A stretch of 15,300 bases of DNA from Candidatus Acidiferrales bacterium (GTDB lineage Bacteria; Acidobacteriota; Terriglobia; Acidiferrales; UBA7541): NCBI GenBank assembly GCA_030044295.1, contig JASHWB010000356.1, positions 1 through 15,300 on the forward strand, written 5' to 3'. The notes beneath the pieces are model-generated. The model made no database searches. It worked only from the letters and a program-made list of their open reading frames with translations, and had not been told where the DNA came from. This document shows positions 13,662 to 15,300 of the stretch, piece by piece (position 1 is the stretch's first letter; every line of letters starts with the position of its first letter). Made by a program: the position numbers and the translations under genes.

Positions 13662-14123
13662 ATGAGCGTTGCAAGCGGCAATCTCCGGGGTGCTGTCGTT
13701 CTCTTGGGGCGTATCTTGTTTTCGTTCGTGTTTCTCTTCTTTTGCATCTCTCATTTCAACGGACAGGATTTGGCCTACGCAAGCGCCGCCCATGTGCCCG
13801 CTCCCAGGATTCTGGTGCCGCTCGCGGGAGTGCTGATTCTGCTCGGCGGGCTTTCCGTGCTGTTCGGGTATAAGGCGAAGCTCGGAGCATGGCTCATCGT
13901 GATCTTCCTGATTCCGGTCACGCTGACCATGCACCAGTTTTGGGCAGCGGCCGATCCGGCGGCGCACGCCGCGCAGTTGCAGAATTTTCTCAGAAACACG
14001 GCCTTGCTCGGCGCCGCTCTGCTGATCACGCAATTCGGCGCCGGTCCATGGAGTCTCGACGCGCTCGCCGCATCGAAGCAGTCTTCATCCTCCGCTTCAT
14101 CCGTGGCCACGCCTGCCCGCTGA
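13662..14123 (+). CDS. DoxX family membrane protein
   Basis: A 153-residue integral membrane protein with four predicted helices (about 11-31, 50-69, 74-92 and 112-128). The DoxX pattern is clear: GRILFSFVFLFFCISHF in the first helix, PLAGVLILLGGLSVLFGYKAKLGAWL across helices 2 and 3, and TLTMHQFW at the end of helix 3. DoxX-like proteins are small quinone-associated or redox-linked membrane subunits, for example in thiosulfate:quinone oxidoreductase; the partner of a stand-alone copy like this one is usually unknown. ATG 13662 is fixed by a consensus AGGAGG four bases upstream. The tail is Ser/Ala-rich. The gene is transcribed in the direction of the MDR oxidoreductase but separated from it by a hairpin, a repeat and a promoter. 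Confidence 0.88.
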   Translation: MSVASGNLRGAVVLLGRILFSFVFLFFCISHFNGQDLAYASAAHVPAPRILVPLAGVLILLGGLSVLFGYKAKLGAWLIVIFLIPVTLTMHQFWAAADPAAHAAQLQNFLRNTALLGAALLITQFGAGPWSLDALAASKQSSSSASSVATPAR

Positions 14124-14145
14124 AACGCGCGGCTCACGTTTACTT

Positions 14146-14168
14146 CGACGATCCGGCGAGGATCGTCG
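14146..14168 (+). terminator. terminator-like hairpin after the DoxX gene
   Basis: A perfect 9-bp stem, CGACGATCC-GGCGA-GGATCGTCG, begins 23 bp after the DoxX stop. No T run follows, so it may be a rho-dependent or 3'-protecting structure rather than an intrinsic terminator. Confidence 0.5.
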
Positions 14169-14177
14169 TCCGGCCCG

Positions 14178-14227
14178 CCTGAGCGCCCGAAGGGAGCGAG
14201 CCCGCCGTGGCGGCGAGTCGAAGGACC
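14178..14227. repeat. candidate dispersed intergenic repeat with inverted core
   Basis: CCTGAGCG at the left end and GAGTCGAAGGACC at the right end flank a core with CGCCG-TGG-CGGCG (14203-14215). This resembles the CCTGAGCGAAGTCGAAGGA-type intergenic repeats scattered through many environmental bacterial genomes. Recognition is from memory of that style of sequence, not from a second copy in the window. Confidence 0.42.
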
Positions 14228-14230
14228 TCT

Positions 14231-14258
14231 CTTGAACCTGCACCGCTCGGTTTATAAT
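14231..14258 (+). promoter_or_regulatory. sigma-70-like promoter of the MDR oxidoreductase gene
   Basis: A perfect TATAAT (14253-14258) is preceded by TTGAAC (14232-14237, 15-bp spacer) or CTTGAA (16-bp spacer). The expected transcript start is near 14265, about 30 bases before ATG 14294, leaving room for the GGAG ribosome site. Confidence 0.62.
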
Positions 14259-14293
14259 CCCGTCGTCTCAATCTCATTCTCACGGAGCAGCTC

Positions 14294-15232
14294 ATGTCCA
14301 CGATGAAAGCCATCCGCGTCCACGAATACGGCGGTCCTGAAGTTCTCAAATACGACGACGCTCCTCGCCCCGCTCCCGCCGCCGGCGAAGTTCTCATCCG
14401 CGTCCACGCCACCAGCGTCAATCCCGTCGATGTCGCCATCCGCCAGGGCTATTTCAAAGAGCGCATGAAATACAACTTGCCCATGATTCCCGGATGGGAC
14501 GTTTCCGGCGTCGTCGAATCCGCGGGTTCCGGCGCCACGCGCCTCAAGCCAGGTGACGAAGTCTATTCCCGCCCGGACCTCGCGCGCGATGGAGCCTACG
14601 CCGAATACATTGTCGTGCGTGAATCCGAAGTCGCGCTCAAACCGAAATCCATCGACCACACGCACGCCGCCGCGATTCCACTCACCGCGCTCACCGCATG
14701 GCAGGCGCTTTTCGACGCCGGTCATCTATCCCCGGGCCAATCCGTGCTGATTCATGGCGCTGCGGGAGGCGTCGGACATTTCGCCGTGCAGTTCGCCCAT
14801 GTAAAAGGCGCGCGCGTGATCGCTACGGCCTCGAAACGCAATCACGAATTTCTCCGCTCGCTCGGCGCCGATGAAGTGATCGATTACAGCACCACAAAGT
14901 TCGAGGATGTAGTTCACGATGTTGACGTGGTCCTCGATACCATCACCGGCGAAACGCAGGACCGCTCCTGGCAGGTGATCAAAAAAGGCGGCATCTACGT
15001 CTCCATTCTTCAGCCGCCGAATCAGGAAAAAGCCGCCGCCCATGGAGTCCGCTCCGCGCATGTCTTTGTCCAACCGAACGTGGCGGAACTTGACGAGATT
15101 GCCCGCCTTGTCGACTCAGGAAAAGTAAAGCCGCACATCGAGAGGGTTTTTCCGCTAAAAGACGCCCGCGCCGCGCAAGAGCTCGTCGCCACGCACCACA
15201 CCCGCGGCAAAGTCGTTCTGGCGGTCCGATAG
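14294..15232 (+). CDS. zinc-free MDR oxidoreductase (NADPH:quinone reductase type)
   Basis: A 312-residue cytosolic medium-chain dehydrogenase/reductase that probably uses NADPH to reduce quinones or enone compounds. The GroES-like catalytic domain (about 1-125) has GPEVLKY (14-20), HATSVNPVDVAIRQG (38-52) and IPGWDVSGVVE (65-75). The Rossmann domain has GQSVLIHGAAGGVGHFAVQ (148-166) with the AAGGVG nucleotide motif, ATASKRNHEFLRSLGADEVIDY (177-198) and the C-terminal HTRGKVVLAV. The catalytic- and structural-zinc cysteines of alcohol dehydrogenases are absent, placing it in the quinone oxidoreductase branch. ATG 14294 has GGAG six bases upstream; ATG 14303 is an alternative. It is full length and has its own promoter. 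The substrate is not predictable. Confidence 0.92.
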   Translation: MSTMKAIRVHEYGGPEVLKYDDAPRPAPAAGEVLIRVHATSVNPVDVAIRQGYFKERMKYNLPMIPGWDVSGVVESAGSGATRLKPGDEVYSRPDLARDGAYAEYIVVRESEVALKPKSIDHTHAAAIPLTALTAWQALFDAGHLSPGQSVLIHGAAGGVGHFAVQFAHVKGARVIATASKRNHEFLRSLGADEVIDYSTTKFEDVVHDVDVVLDTITGETQDRSWQVIKKGGIYVSILQPPNQEKAAAHGVRSAHVFVQPNVAELDEIARLVDSGKVKPHIERVFPLKDARAAQELVATHHTRGKVVLAVR

Positions 15233-15300
15233 CTCCGGCTTCCCGGGGCGCGCACTCTTCGCGGCCTTTGCAAAGGGGTGCGGATTTCCCCGGCAATACT

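Noticed and set aside
13135..13665. Plus-strand open frame of 176 codons across the gene-poor region
   Set aside because: Arg/Ser/Pro-rich, no domain or ribosome site, and it overlaps the starts of two supported genes; treated as chance in GC-rich DNA.
1..15300. CRISPR array, transposon, prophage or integron
   Set aside because: No regularly spaced direct repeats, no transposase, integrase or phage-like proteins, and no terminal inverted repeats around any gene block.

Overview
The window looks like chromosomal DNA of a high-GC, non-pathogenic soil-type bacterium, most likely an Acidobacteriota member. This is an inference from the protein mix: a secreted family I associate with that phylum, a PA-IL-like/LssY_C secreted protein, an orphan FecR-like secreted protein and a DUF374 acyltransferase. 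No rRNA, tRNA, CRISPR array, integrase, transposase or phage gene was seen. The layout is that of a core chromosome: single genes or two-gene units in alternating orientation.

Positions 1-5100: a 5'-truncated HtrA-type serine protease (+) converges on a DUF374 lysophospholipid acyltransferase (-). The acyltransferase is divergent from a secreted FecR-like protein (+). That gene converges on an electron-transfer flavoprotein:ubiquinone oxidoreductase gene (-), whose reading frame is broken by one apparent missing base near 4757.

Positions 5091-8050, all minus strand: a secreted protein of unknown function, with a second apparent one-base frameshift in an eight-base homopolymer; an orphan NMT1/THI5-type binding-fold protein without a signal peptide; and a two-gene SRPBCC-ArsR unit. 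In front of the SRPBCC gene lie two 16-bp palindromes with centres 42 bp apart, the best regulatory signal in the window.

Positions 8100-12615: a geranylgeranyl-reductase-like flavoprotein closely followed by a DUF218/YdcF membrane protein (+), a membrane-anchored unknown (-), and a divergent secreted PA-IL-like plus LssY_C protein (+).

Positions 12680-15232: a small membrane-anchored unknown (-), a roughly 510-bp stretch without a convincing intact gene but with a coding-like fragment and a hairpin, a DoxX-family membrane protein (+), an intergenic hairpin and a palindrome-rich repeat, and a zinc-free quinone-oxidoreductase-type MDR enzyme (+) behind a promoter with a perfect -10 box.

I do not see a clear new multi-gene system. 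The observations most worth following are the paired operator in front of the SRPBCC-ArsR unit, the cytosolic THI5-like protein with its Cys-Ala-Cys-His motif, and the same-direction frameshifts. The frameshifts could be sequencing deletions, decay, or, at the A8 run, programmed slippage.
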